Shown here piece after piece: positions 42,726 to 51,658 of a DNA stretch of 64,000 bases (the stretch's first letter is position 1; each line of letters begins with the position of its first letter). The stretch covers positions 1,674,001 to 1,738,000 of the forward strand of contig NC_013929.1 of assembly GCF_000091305.1 (NCBI RefSeq). Reading direction: 5' to 3'. Source of the DNA: Streptomyces scabiei 87.22. Lineage in GTDB: Bacteria > Actinomycetota > Actinomycetes > Streptomycetales > Streptomycetaceae. The notes under the pieces are model-generated. The model searched no databases. It had not been told where the DNA came from and saw only the letters and a program-made list of their open reading frames with translations. A program made the translations under genes and the position numbers.

Positions 42726-42953
42726 ATGCAGACCGCCGTACTGACCGACCGCGAACGCGCCGCCGTACAGGCCTATCTGCGGTTGCTGGGGACCGTACGA
42801 GCAGCGTTCGACGGGTCCGGGGAGTCACGCCGACCACCCGTGGTGCCGCCCGCCGTGCTCGCCGAGGCGGAGCAGGCGCTGTCGGCGGCGGGCCTCTCGG
42901 GCAACGAGGAGGAGTTCTTCAGGCTGTTGCGGGGCTGGTGCCCGGAGATCTGA
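42726..42953 (+). CDS. Small hypothetical protein
   Basis: The 75-residue protein starts at ATG 42726 after GGGGAGA. It is mostly helical: LTDRERAAVQAYLRLLGTV, then VLAEAEQALSAAGLSGNEEEF and FRLLRGWCPEI. I recognise no family. It follows the FAD-enzyme gene by 127 bases and ends just before a hairpin terminator, so it may be a separate small transcript. Its codon use and ribosome site make it a likely real gene. Confidence 0.6.
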   Translation: MQTAVLTDRERAAVQAYLRLLGTVRAAFDGSGESRRPPVVPPAVLAEAEQALSAAGLSGNEEEFFRLLRGWCPEI

Positions 42954-42961
42954 GCGCGGGC

Positions 42962-42995
42962 GGTGACGGTCCGCGGGGGCCGATGGACCGTCACC
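42962..42995. terminator. Hairpin terminator between converging genes
   Basis: Perfect 11-base stem GGTGACGGTCC (42962-42972) with GGACCGTCACC (42985-42995), between the small plus-strand gene and the minus-strand phosphopantetheinyl transferase. Confidence 0.75.
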
Positions 42996-43026
42996 CTCTC
43001 ATGACCGCAACGGCCATGATGATCTG

Positions 43027-43746
43027 TCAGGCAGAGGCCGACGGCCCGGTCAGGCCGTGGTCGGCACGGGGGACCGGCACCGCCGTCGCGACCAGCCCCC
43101 GGCGGACCGTCCAGCGCCCGTCGAAAGCGTCGACCCGCCGGCCGTCCACCACCGGCCCGGGCACGAGGAGCCGGGCGCGCAGGGTGCCGGAGCGGCCGCC
43201 GGGTTCGGCCCGGAAGTCGATGTCGGCCTCCGAGAAGTCCAGCCATCGCCCGGTGAGCGGGAACCACGCCTTGTAGACGGACTCCTTGGCGCTGAAGAGG
43301 AGCCGGTCCCAGTGGACCGTGGGGTCGTCGGCGCCCAGCCGGGCCAGCCGGGTCTCCTCGGCGGGGAGCGCGATGGCCGCCAGGACCCCCTCGGGCAGGG
43401 GGCCGTGGGGTTCGGCGTCGATGCCGAGGGAGGCGAGGTCGCCGAGGCGGACCAGGGCGGCGGCCGCGTACCCCTCGCAGTGGGTCATGCTGCCGGTCAG
43501 CCCCTCCGGCCAGACGGGGGCGCCCCGTTCGCCGGGCACGAGCGCCCGCGGTGGCACGCCCAGCTTCTCCATGGCCCGCCGGGCACAGGCGCGGACGACG
43601 GTGAACTCGCGGCGCCGCTTGGCCACCGCCCGCGCCACGACCGCCTCCTCCTCGGGGTACAGCTCGAAGCCCTCGACGGCCGCCTCCTCGTCAGGGGCGT
43701 ACGCCTCCACGGCCACGACCGCTCCCGGGAGCAGTTCCTCGATCAC
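43027..43746 (-). CDS. 4'-phosphopantetheinyl transferase
   Basis: The 239-residue protein is an EntD/PptT-type transferase that attaches phosphopantetheine from CoA to carrier proteins of polyketide, peptide or fatty-acid synthases. Motifs are LTGSMTHCEGYAAAAL, the Mg-binding SLGIDAEPHGP, and FSAKESVYKAWFPLTG. Start GTG 43746 has GGAGG 9 bases upstream. It overlaps the end of the metallophosphoesterase gene by 56 bases, so the two are co-transcribed. A PPTase away from a visible synthase suggests a genome-wide role. Confidence 0.92.
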   Translation of the reverse strand: MIEELLPGAVVAVEAYAPDEEAAVEGFELYPEEEAVVARAVAKRRREFTVVRACARRAMEKLGVPPRALVPGERGAPVWPEGLTGSMTHCEGYAAAALVRLGDLASLGIDAEPHGPLPEGVLAAIALPAEETRLARLGADDPTVHWDRLLFSAKESVYKAWFPLTGRWLDFSEADIDFRAEPGGRSGTLRARLLVPGPVVDGRRVDAFDGRWTVRRGLVATAVPVPRADHGLTGPSASA

Positions 43747-44602
43747 CGGCTTCGACCTCCATCGGCAGAATGCGGCGCAGCCTGCCCGGCGGTCCCGGAC
43801 GCGGCCGCCACTCGCGGGGGTATCCCACGGACACCTCTTCGAAGCGGACCCCGTCCAGCCAGGTGGTCCGCGGGATGTGCAGATGGCCGTAGACCATGAC
43901 CTCGACACGGAAGCGGCGGTGCCAGTCGGCGGTCAGTCCGGTGCCGCACCACATGGCGAACTCGGGGTAGGTCAGGACGTCCATGGGGTGCCGGTCCAGC
44001 GGGTAGTGGTTGACCAGCACCGTCGGCAGGCCGGGCGGCAGTTCGGCGAGTCTGCGTTCGGTCTCGGCGACCCGGGCGCGGCACCAGGCCTCGCGGCTCG
44101 GGTACGGGTCGGGGTGCAGCACGTGCTCGTCGGTGCAGACGATGCCGGTGCCGTGCGCGTACGCCAGGCCCTCTTCCTTCGTCGTGCAGCCCTCGGGCAG
44201 GAACGAGTAGTCGTACAACAGGAAGAGCGGGGCGATCACCACCGGGCCGTCCGGGCCCTCCCAGAGGGGATAGGGGTCCTCCGGGGTGACGACGCCCAGT
44301 TCCCGGCAGAGGGCGACCAGGTGCTCGTACCGCTCGACGCCCCGATACGGAACGGTCTCGGTGGGGTGGGTCCACAGTTCGTGGTTGCCCGGCGCCCAGA
44401 CGACCTTGGCGAAGCGGCCGGCGAGGGTCTCCAGGGCCCATCGGATGTCGGCGACGCTCTCGGAGACGTCACCGGCCACCAGGAGCCAGTCGTCGTCGGT
44501 CTCGGGGCGCATCCGCTCGACCAGGGCGCGATTCTCGGAATAGCCGATGTGCAGATCGCTGATGGCCAGCAGATTCCCGTGACGGCCGACCTTCGAGTCC
44601 AC
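43691..44602 (-). CDS. Calcineurin-like metallophosphoesterase
   Basis: The 303-residue protein has the dinuclear-metal phosphoesterase motifs in order: AISDLHIGYSENR, VAGDVSE, APGNHELW, a VNHYP histidine and VYGHLHI. No signal peptide or membrane segment is seen, so it acts in the cytoplasm on an unknown phosphoester. The start is GTG 44602 after AAGGGAG. Its end overlaps the phosphopantetheinyl transferase gene; the pairing is common in streptomycetes and may mean a linked role in CoA or carrier-protein metabolism, by inference. Confidence 0.88.
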   Translation of the reverse strand: MDSKVGRHGNLLAISDLHIGYSENRALVERMRPETDDDWLLVAGDVSESVADIRWALETLAGRFAKVVWAPGNHELWTHPTETVPYRGVERYEHLVALCRELGVVTPEDPYPLWEGPDGPVVIAPLFLLYDYSFLPEGCTTKEEGLAYAHGTGIVCTDEHVLHPDPYPSREAWCRARVAETERRLAELPPGLPTVLVNHYPLDRHPMDVLTYPEFAMWCGTGLTADWHRRFRVEVMVYGHLHIPRTTWLDGVRFEEVSVGYPREWRPRPGPPGRLRRILPMEVEAGDRGTAPGSGRGRGGVRP

Positions 44603-44768
44603 TCGTGCTCCCTTCCGAACACCGCACATCGCCACGAGATCACATGGGCGCACCGGTCGACAAGACCGGCCTGCCGCACCGCGCGGCCCGCGCCACGCCG
44701 GGGGCCCCGCCCGTCCCGCCGCGCAAGGATTAACACGCGCGTGACGTAAACCTGGGTCCCGGTGGCCG

Positions 44769-44774
44769 TATGAT
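44769..44774 (+). promoter_or_regulatory. Possible -10 box upstream of the ATP-grasp gene
   Basis: TATGAT, a good -10 match in very GC-rich DNA, lies 120 bases before the ATP-grasp ATG. GTAAAC 17 bases upstream would be a poor -35. The gap also serves the divergent metallophosphoesterase gene. Confidence 0.3.
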
Positions 44775-44893
44775 CCCTCCTACACCACCGCCACGCCCTC
44801 CCTTTCGCGTACGGCGGTTCGGCGTACCTCCATCCCCCCTGGCCGGGCACGGCCTGCTCCGCCGTGCCCGCGAACCCTGGAAAGGCGGCCTGC

Positions 44894-46048
44894 ATGGTCT
44901 CTCGCGTACGCGTCTGGCTCAACCGCACGTACGCGGAGAACGTCTTCTTCATGGATCAGCTGCGGCATAATCCGCACGCTCGTCCGGTGGACATCCATGC
45001 CACCCACGGTGACGCCGACTCCCCCGTGCTGGCCGCCGCGGACACCGCCGACCTGGAGCCCGAGGGCCTCTCCCCCGCCGCGTACGTCGAGTACGCGCTC
45101 GACCAGTGCGCCAAGCGCGGCATCGACGTGTTCGTGCCCCGGCTGCACCAGGCGGCCCTGGCCGCGCACCGCGAGGAGTTCGCGGCCGCCGGTACCGCCC
45201 TGCTGGCGCCGACGGCCGAGGCCATCGAGCTGTTCGAGGACAAGGTGACCGCGTACGAGGCGGTCCAGGCGCACGGGGTTCCGGTGCCGCCGTGGTTCCG
45301 GGTGACGAACGCCGACGAACTCGTCGCCGCCGTCGACGAGTTGGAGGAGGCCGGGCACCGGGCCTGCTTCAAGCCGGCGGCCGGCGCCGGCGGGGTCGGC
45401 TTCCGCGTCGTCTCACGCGCGCCCTTCTCCCTCTCCCAGCTCAGCGGGTTCCCGAGCCCGCACGTCCAGCTGGATCTGGTCGTGGAGGCGCTGCGGGTGG
45501 CCGAGGAGCCCGTGGACTGGCTGGTCATGCCGCGTCTGGAGCAGCCGGAGGTGTCCGTGGACTGCCTCACCGGTACCGACGGGCGGGTCCGGATGGCCGT
45601 GGGCCGCACGAAGAACGGGCGGCGGCGCGGCTTCAGCCAGAACCCGGCGTGGATCGAGCCGGCACGGCGGATCGCGGAGGGGTTCGGGCTGCACCACCTC
45701 ACCAACATCCAGTTCCGGATGTTCGGCGACGAGCCGGTGCTGATGGACGTCAACACGCGCCCGGCCGGCGGGCTGCACCAGCTCGCGCTGTGCGGGATCA
45801 ACGCCCCGTGGGCCGCTGTGCGGTTGGCGCTCGGCGAGGAGACCGGGGACGTGGTGCCGACGCGGCTGGGGCAGGACTACACCGTGGTGTCGGGGACGCG
45901 GCCGGTGCGGCCCGTCGTCCTGCCGCACCAGGTCGAGACGCCGGTCGCCGTGGTGGTGCCCGAGCCGGAATCCGTGGAGACGCGGGCGCTCGCGGTGGGA
46001 ACACCGGTCGCCTGCAAGCCGTCCGCGGACCGGCCACTGGCGGTCTGA
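44894..46048 (+). CDS. ATP-grasp domain protein
   Basis: The 384-residue protein shows ATP-grasp features: the pre-ATP domain ending in AIELFEDKVTAYEAVQAHGV, the central CFKPAAGAGGVGFRVV nucleotide loop, and the metal-binding PVLMDVNTRPAGG. ATP-grasp enzymes join a carboxylate to an amine, thiol or other group via an acyl-phosphate; the substrate is not evident. GGAAAGG precedes ATG 44894. It stands alone between a divergent phosphoesterase and a terminator. It could act in peptide or cofactor modification. Confidence 0.85.
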   Translation: MVSRVRVWLNRTYAENVFFMDQLRHNPHARPVDIHATHGDADSPVLAAADTADLEPEGLSPAAYVEYALDQCAKRGIDVFVPRLHQAALAAHREEFAAAGTALLAPTAEAIELFEDKVTAYEAVQAHGVPVPPWFRVTNADELVAAVDELEEAGHRACFKPAAGAGGVGFRVVSRAPFSLSQLSGFPSPHVQLDLVVEALRVAEEPVDWLVMPRLEQPEVSVDCLTGTDGRVRMAVGRTKNGRRRGFSQNPAWIEPARRIAEGFGLHHLTNIQFRMFGDEPVLMDVNTRPAGGLHQLALCGINAPWAAVRLALGEETGDVVPTRLGQDYTVVSGTRPVRPVVLPHQVETPVAVVVPEPESVETRALAVGTPVACKPSADRPLAV

Positions 46049-46098
46049 GGACCGGGGGCACCCGACGACACACCCGAGCCCCCACCACCCACAGACAA

Positions 46099-46129
46099 GG
46101 CCGCGGCGGACAACATGTCCGCCGCGGCC
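46099..46129. terminator. Strong hairpin terminator between converging genes
   Basis: Perfect 13-base stem GGCCGCGGCGGAC / GTCCGCCGCGGCC with a five-base loop (AACAT), between the ATP-grasp gene and the alpha-mannosidase gene; it works in both directions. Confidence 0.85.
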
Positions 46130-46156
46130 CCGCTCAGCTCCCGTCGAGAAGAACGG

Positions 46157-49100
46157 TCACCGCTCCCCCACCGCCAGCCGCAGGGTCTGCACCTCGAACG
46201 GCCGCAGGGTCACCGGAACGCCGTCGCCCTCCGTGGCGGCCTCGGACAGCGGACGCTCCAGCAGGTCGGTGATCCGGGCCCCGGCGAGCGGGAAACCGGT
46301 GCGCAGGACGCCCCGGGCCCGGCCGCCGCTCGACTCGTAGATCCGGACCACGACGTCGCCGGAGGCGTCGTCGGCGAGCTTGACCGCCTCGACGGTCACC
46401 CCGTCGCCGTCGACGGAGACGACCGGCGCGGAGGCGCCCGCCGCGTCGGCGACGCGCAGCGGCAGGTTGAGGGCGTAGCCCTCGGCGACCGCGTCCTCGA
46501 TGGTCGCGCCGGGGAGCAGGGAGTAGACGAGGCGGTGCTTGCCCTGGTCGGCCTCGGGGTCCGGGATGCGCGGGGCGCGCACCAGGCTGAGGCGGACCGT
46601 GGTGGTCGTCCCGCCGTCCTCGCGGACCGTGCGGGTGACGTCGTGGCCGTAGGTGGAGTCGTTGATCACCGCCACGCCGTAGCCGGGCTCGCCGACGTGC
46701 ACCCAGCGGTGACCGGAGACCTCGAAGCGGGCGGCCTCCCAGGTGGTGTTGGTGTGGGTGGGGCGCTGGATGTGGCCGAACTGGATCTCGGCGGAGGAGT
46801 GGGCCGCGCGGACGTCGATCGGGAAGCCGGCCTTGAGGAACTTCTCCGCCTCGTGCCAGTCGATGTCCGTCTCGAAGTCGATCCGGCGGCTGCCGGCGCG
46901 CAGGGTGATCGTCTGGCTGATGCGGGAGCCCTTGCCGAACGCGTGCTCCACACGGACCGCGCCGAGCAGCGGGTCCTCCTCGACCACGGTGACGGACGCG
47001 GGGTCCAGCAGGTCCGTGAAGCGGTTCCGGTAGTGCTTGTCGACGTCCCAGGCGTCCCAGTAGTTCGGGAGGTCGGTGTGCAGGCGGAGCAGGTTGCCCT
47101 TGTCGCCGAGGACCTCGCGGTCGGCGACCAGGTCGCGGACCGAGGCGAGGGTGCCGTCCTCGGCGATCTCGACGCGGACCAGGCCGTTGTCGAGGATCCG
47201 GCCGGAGACGGTGACGGGGTGCGGCGGTTCGGCGGCGGCCAGGGGCGCGCTGCCGTTCGCGGGGACGGTCACGTACGCCGGCGCGCCCGCCGGTGTACGG
47301 ACCACCTCGGCGCGGTCGCGGGGGCTGGTGTTGAAGACGCGGGTGTCGCCCGCGCCGAGCGCCGCGACGGCTTCGGCCGTCAGCACCTCCAGCTCCTTCG
47401 CGACCCTCGCGTACTCGGCCTCCGCCTCGCGGTGGACCCAGGCGATCGAGGAGCCCGGCAGGATGTCGTGGAACTGGTGGAGCAGGACCGTCTTCCAGAG
47501 GCGGTCGAGCTTCTCGTACGGGTAGGCGTAGCCGGGCGCGTTGAGCGCGGCCGTCGTCGCCCACAGCTCCGCCTCGCGCAGCTTGTGCTCGCTGTGGCGG
47601 TTGCCCTGCTTGGTGCGGGCCTGGGAGGTGTAGGTGGCGCGGTGGAGTTCGAGGTACAGCTCGCCGTTCCAGACGGGGGCGTCCTCGTACTCGGCGCGGG
47701 CCTTGGCGAAGAACTCGTCGGGGTGTTCGACGACGACCTTCGGTGAGCCCTCCAGGTCCGCCAGGCGGCGGGCGCGCTCCATGATCTCGCGGGTGGGTCC
47801 GCCGCCGCCGTCGCCCCAGCCGAAGGGCGCCAGCGAGCGCGTACCGGCGCCCTTCTCCGCGTAGTTGCGGACCGCGCGGTCCATCTCCTCGCCGCTGAAG
47901 CGGGCGTTGTAGGTGTCGATCGGCGGGAAGTGGGTGAAGATGCGGGTGCCGTCGATGCCCTCCCACCAGAAGGTGTGGTGGGGGAAGCGGTTGGTCTGGT
48001 TCCAGGAGATCTTCTGCGTGAGGAACCAGTCGTTGCCGGCGAGCTTGGCGAGCTGCGGGTAGGAGGCGTTGTAGCCGAAGGAGTCCGGCAGCCAGACGCC
48101 TTTGGTCTCGATGCCGAAGTGCTCGATGAAGAACCGCTTGCCGTGGACGAGCTGGCGGGCGATGGCCTCGCCGCCGGGCAGGTTGCCGTCGGACTCGACC
48201 CACATGCCGCCGACCGGCACCCACTGGCCCTTGTCGACGGCCTTCTTGATCCGCTCCCACACCTGCGGGTAGTTGTCGCGCACCCATTCGTACTGCACGG
48301 CCTGGGAGCAGGCGAAGATGAAGTCCTCGTACTCGTCGGCCAGCGCGGTGACGTTGGAGAAGGTGCGGGAGGTCTTGCGCTTGGTCTCGCGGATGGGCCA
48401 CAGCCACGCGGAGTCGATGTGGGCGTGGCCGACGCCGGAGACGGTGTGGGCGCTGGCGTGGGCGGGCTTGGCGAGGGCCGGGGCGAGGATCTCGCGGACG
48501 GCGGTCGCGCTGCCGGCGATGTCGTCGAGGTCGACGGCGTCCATGGCCCGGTCCAGGGTGTGCAGGATCTCGTGCCGGCGGGGCTCGTGCTCGCCGAGGT
48601 GGACCATCAGCCCGCGCAGCACCTGGAGGTCCAGGTCGAGGTGGAAGACCTCCTCGTCGAGGATGGCGATGTCGGCGCGCCGGAAGGTGTAGAGGGGCTT
48701 GTCGCCGGCGGTGAGGACGTCGCCGAGGGGCGTGGGCCTGGAGAAGTTGTCGGCGAGGATGTCGGGGTTGGAGGCGGCCTCGACCAGGTAGTCGATCGTC
48801 TCGCCGCCGCGTACGGGGTTGCCGATCGGTACGTACTGGTTGAGGGGGTTGACCGCCTTCAGCGGGGTGCCGTCCGTGAGGTGGACCAGGGCCTCGGCCT
48901 GGTTGCCGGGCCAGTCGCCGACGAAGCCGAGGTCGATGACCGCCTCGACACGGCGGCCCGCCCACTCGGCGGGGACCTGTCCGCGCATGCGGAACCAGGT
49001 CGTCCCCCACGGCGGGCCCCAGGGGGTGTCCATGGCGAACGGGGCGTAGGAGGCGCCGGCGGCCTCCTCGAAGGGGACGGGCTCGCCCGGGGCCTGCCAG

Positions 49101-49204
49101 GCCTCGACGTCGAAGGGCACGGAGGCCGCGTAGATCGCGGGCTTGATGCGCTGGGTGTGGACGCGCTCGACGCGTTCCTCGATCCGGTGGCGTTCGTCAT
49201 GCAT
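46157..49204 (-). CDS. GH38 alpha-mannosidase
   Basis: The 1015-residue protein is a family 38 glycosidase that removes alpha-linked mannose with retention. The Zn-binding HAHIDSAWLWP lies near residue 261, and the nucleophile Asp is in WLPDSFGYN near residue 371, after GGMWVESDGNLPGGEA. LLHQFHDILPGSS and the beta-sandwich domains follow. There is no signal peptide, so it acts on imported oligosaccharides. ATG 49204 follows GGAGA. It is the last gene of a DeoR, GH4, GH38 run and likely works with the sugar importer on the other strand. Confidence 0.93.
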   Translation of the reverse strand: MHDERHRIEERVERVHTQRIKPAIYAASVPFDVEAWQAPGEPVPFEEAAGASYAPFAMDTPWGPPWGTTWFRMRGQVPAEWAGRRVEAVIDLGFVGDWPGNQAEALVHLTDGTPLKAVNPLNQYVPIGNPVRGGETIDYLVEAASNPDILADNFSRPTPLGDVLTAGDKPLYTFRRADIAILDEEVFHLDLDLQVLRGLMVHLGEHEPRRHEILHTLDRAMDAVDLDDIAGSATAVREILAPALAKPAHASAHTVSGVGHAHIDSAWLWPIRETKRKTSRTFSNVTALADEYEDFIFACSQAVQYEWVRDNYPQVWERIKKAVDKGQWVPVGGMWVESDGNLPGGEAIARQLVHGKRFFIEHFGIETKGVWLPDSFGYNASYPQLAKLAGNDWFLTQKISWNQTNRFPHHTFWWEGIDGTRIFTHFPPIDTYNARFSGEEMDRAVRNYAEKGAGTRSLAPFGWGDGGGGPTREIMERARRLADLEGSPKVVVEHPDEFFAKARAEYEDAPVWNGELYLELHRATYTSQARTKQGNRHSEHKLREAELWATTAALNAPGYAYPYEKLDRLWKTVLLHQFHDILPGSSIAWVHREAEAEYARVAKELEVLTAEAVAALGAGDTRVFNTSPRDRAEVVRTPAGAPAYVTVPANGSAPLAAAEPPHPVTVSGRILDNGLVRVEIAEDGTLASVRDLVADREVLGDKGNLLRLHTDLPNYWDAWDVDKHYRNRFTDLLDPASVTVVEEDPLLGAVRVEHAFGKGSRISQTITLRAGSRRIDFETDIDWHEAEKFLKAGFPIDVRAAHSSAEIQFGHIQRPTHTNTTWEAARFEVSGHRWVHVGEPGYGVAVINDSTYGHDVTRTVREDGGTTTTVRLSLVRAPRIPDPEADQGKHRLVYSLLPGATIEDAVAEGYALNLPLRVADAAGASAPVVSVDGDGVTVEAVKLADDASGDVVVRIYESSGGRARGVLRTGFPLAGARITDLLERPLSEAATEGDGVPVTLRPFEVQTLRLAVGER

Positions 49205-49266
49205 GTGAGGTCTCCAGGCGGCGGGCAGAGCGGGAAGCGGGAGAAACAGGTCGGGACGGGGACGGT

Positions 49267-49274
49267 AAGCGCTT
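49267..49274. promoter_or_regulatory. AAGCGCTT palindrome, possible LacI-type operator
   Basis: The 8-base palindrome AAGCGCTT lies in the 83-base gap before the alpha-mannosidase start. Its centre resembles LacI-family sugar-regulator sites, but no LacI gene is in the window and the flanks are asymmetric. Confidence 0.3.
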
Positions 49275-49287
49275 TCTGGACGGGAGC

Positions 49288-50628
49288 CTACTTCAGGTAG
49301 TCCAGGCCAGGGTGCACCGCCGTGTAGCCCTCGACCAGGCGGCGTGCGACGTTCACGGAGTCGACGAGCGGGTGCAGCGCGAACGCCTTCACCGCCGTCG
49401 TACGGGAGCGCGACTCGGCGGCGGCCAGCACCTCGCGCTCGACGGCCTTGACCGCGCAGACCAGGCCGGTGGCGTGGCCGGGCAGCGGAGACACCGCAAC
49501 CGGGTGCGCGCCGTTGGCGTCGACCAGGCAGGGCACCTCGATGACGGCCTCGGTGTCGAGCGCGGACAGCGTGCCCTTGTTGCGGACGTTGAGGATGAGG
49601 GTGGTGCGCTCGTCGCGGGCGATGGCCCGCATCAGGGCGAGGGCGACCTTCTCGTATCCGCCGGAGAGGTCGTCGGCGTCGCGCTCGCCGGCGCCGGCCG
49701 TCTCCCGGTTCTCCGCCATGTAGGTGGCCTCGCGCTCGGCGCGGGTCCGGTCCCAGGTCTTCAGGGCGTGGGCGTCGGGGCGGCGCATCTCCTCGTAGAA
49801 GTGGGCCTGCTGGTCCTTGAGGAAGGCGCCGCGGGTCTTCTCGACCGCCTGGTAGGCGCGGACGGCCTCGCGGTTGAAGTAGTAGTAGTGCAGGTACTCG
49901 TTGGGGATGGCGCCGAGGGACTGGAGCCAGTCGACGCCGAACAGCTTGCCCTCCTCGAAGGAGCCGAGGAGATCGCGGTCGGCGAGCAGGCGCGGGAGTT
50001 CGTCGCGGCCGGCGATGTGCAGGCCGCGCACCCAGCCGAGGTGGTTGAGGCCGACGTAGTCGATCCACGCCTCGGCCGGGTTCGCCGCCCCGAGGACACG
50101 GGCGATGCGGCGGCCGAGGCCCACGGGCGAGTCGCAGATGCCGATGACGCGGTCGCCGAGGTGGCGGGACATCGCCTCGGTGACCAGGCCCGCGGGGTTG
50201 GTGAAGTTGATGACCCAGGCGTCGGGGGCGAGGCGGGCCACCCGCCGGGCGATGTCCACGGCGACCGGGACCGTGCGCAGGCCGTAGGCGATGCCGCCGG
50301 CGCCCACGGTCTCCTGGCCGAGGACGCCCTCGGCGAGGGCGACCGCCTCGTCGTGCGCGCGGCCCTCCAGACCGCCGACGCGGATCGCGGAGAACACGAA
50401 GTCGGCGCCGCGCAGGGCCTCGTCGAGATCGGTGGTGGCCTGCACCTCGGGAGCGTCGGGGACGCCGGCGGCCTGTTCGGCGAGGACGCGGGTGACGGCG
50501 GAGAGCCGCTCGGCGTCCAGATCGTGCAGGACGACACGGGTGACCCGGCCCTCGGCGCGGTCCCCGAGGAGCGCCCCGTACACGAGCGGCACCCGGAATC
50601 CTCCGCCGCCCAGAATCGTCAGCTTCAC
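49288..50628 (-). CDS. GH4 glycosidase (6-phospho-beta-glucosidase type)
   Basis: The 446-residue protein is an NAD- and Mn-dependent family 4 glycosidase. These act by oxidation at C3 and release phosphorylated or plain sugars. It shows GGGGFRVP at the N-terminus for NAD binding, the metal region ICDSPVGLGRR with its Cys, and NHLGWVRGLHI. Substrate in this family varies (6-phosphoglucosides, galactosides, glucuronides). GTG 50628 follows AGGTGG. It is encoded after the DeoR gene, 130 bases on, and before the mannosidase. Confidence 0.9.
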   Translation of the reverse strand: MKLTILGGGGFRVPLVYGALLGDRAEGRVTRVVLHDLDAERLSAVTRVLAEQAAGVPDAPEVQATTDLDEALRGADFVFSAIRVGGLEGRAHDEAVALAEGVLGQETVGAGGIAYGLRTVPVAVDIARRVARLAPDAWVINFTNPAGLVTEAMSRHLGDRVIGICDSPVGLGRRIARVLGAANPAEAWIDYVGLNHLGWVRGLHIAGRDELPRLLADRDLLGSFEEGKLFGVDWLQSLGAIPNEYLHYYYFNREAVRAYQAVEKTRGAFLKDQQAHFYEEMRRPDAHALKTWDRTRAEREATYMAENRETAGAGERDADDLSGGYEKVALALMRAIARDERTTLILNVRNKGTLSALDTEAVIEVPCLVDANGAHPVAVSPLPGHATGLVCAVKAVEREVLAAAESRSRTTAVKAFALHPLVDSVNVARRLVEGYTAVHPGLDYLK

Positions 50629-50758
50629 GCAACTACCACCTTTGCCGATCGTGCTTGTGAGCGGGCCGTCCCGCCGGCCTGCGCGTGGTCCGTGTGCCCG
50701 GTGAGCCCGGCGCGTCCGACACGTGTCAGCCGTCGCCGCCGGGCGGCCGTTCCCGCGG

Positions 50759-51529
50759 TCATACGGTGACCACCTCGACCCCCGACTCCTCGAACGACGA
50801 CCGTGTGCCCGGGTCGAGCGACCCGTTGGTCACGAGCACGTCGAGTTCCCCGGGGCCGCAGACCCGCGCCATCCCCGTGCCGGGGAACTTCGCGGAGTCG
50901 GCGAGCAGGACGACCTTGTCACCGGCTCTGATCATCGCGCGTTTCACCGGGACCTCGACCACGGTCGTGTCCATCACCTGGCCGCCGGGCCGCACTCCGC
51001 TCGTGCCGAGGAACAGCCAGTCGGCGTGCAGCTGACGGAGGTTGTCCTCGGTGAGGAAGCCGACGAGGGAACGGTACTCGCGGCGGACCATGCCGCCGAG
51101 CAGGACCAGTTCGATGCCCTCGTCGTCGGCCAGCTCCTCGTAGACCACCAGGTTGCTGGTGATGACGGTGAGGCGGCGGCCGTGCAGCTGCCGGGCCAGG
51201 CGGTAGGCGGTGGTCCCGATGTCGAGGAGCACGGACTGGCCGTCGCGGACCATCGAGGCGGCCTTCGCCGCTATCGCGTCCTTCTCGGCCACCCGTACCT
51301 CGGCGACCTCGGCGAAGGGCTGATCGCCCTCGTCCACGACGGCGCCGCCGTGCACGCGGGTGAGCAGCCCCTCCTCCTCCAGCCGGACGAGGTCACGCCG
51401 GATGGTGGCGGGGCTCACACCGAGCTGTTCGGACAAGTCGGTGACGGCCGCCGGGCCCCCTGATCGCAGGGCCCGCAGGATGAGTTGGTGTCTACGCTCT
51501 GCCAGCACGCGCTGAACAGTACTCGTCAT
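50759..51529 (-). CDS. DeoR-family transcriptional regulator
   Basis: The 256-residue protein has the DeoR N-terminal helix-turn-helix (LAERRHQLILRALR, LSEQLGVSPATIRRDLVRLE, then HGGAVV) and the sugar-phosphate-sensing C-terminal domain (VLLDIGTTAYRLARQL, DTTVVEVPVKRAMI, LLADSAKFP). DeoR proteins usually repress sugar genes until a sugar phosphate binds. ATG 51529 is preferred to TTG 51535; neither has a strong ribosome site. It sits between the divergent halves of the glycan locus and is the obvious regulator of both. Confidence 0.9.
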   Translation of the reverse strand: MTSTVQRVLAERRHQLILRALRSGGPAAVTDLSEQLGVSPATIRRDLVRLEEEGLLTRVHGGAVVDEGDQPFAEVAEVRVAEKDAIAAKAASMVRDGQSVLLDIGTTAYRLARQLHGRRLTVITSNLVVYEELADDEGIELVLLGGMVRREYRSLVGFLTEDNLRQLHADWLFLGTSGVRPGGQVMDTTVVEVPVKRAMIRAGDKVVLLADSAKFPGTGMARVCGPGELDVLVTNGSLDPGTRSSFEESGVEVVTV

Positions 51530-51606
51530 TCCCAATCATTTCTATGCTCACTTCTGCTCGACTCTTGCCAAACCTCTCGGAGGCGCGCACGATCTGTGCA
51601 CCGAAA

Positions 51607-51634
51607 TTGAAGACTTTTGAAGAGTGATCTTCGA
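51607..51634. promoter_or_regulatory. Candidate DeoR operator repeats
   Basis: TTGAAGA occurs at 51607-51613 and again at 51617-51623, ten bases apart (one helical turn), followed by the near-inverted TCTTCGA at 51628-51634. They lie 25-52 bases before the PfkB start in the gap between the DeoR gene and the transport operon, fitting a repressor site. Confidence 0.4.
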
Positions 51635-51658
51635 ACGTCTCGACGAGAGGGTGCACGC

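Noticed and set aside
46134..49010. A 958-codon frame overlapping the alpha-mannosidase gene on the same strand
   Set aside because: Arg/Pro/Gly-rich composition without motifs marks it as a shadow of the GH38 gene.
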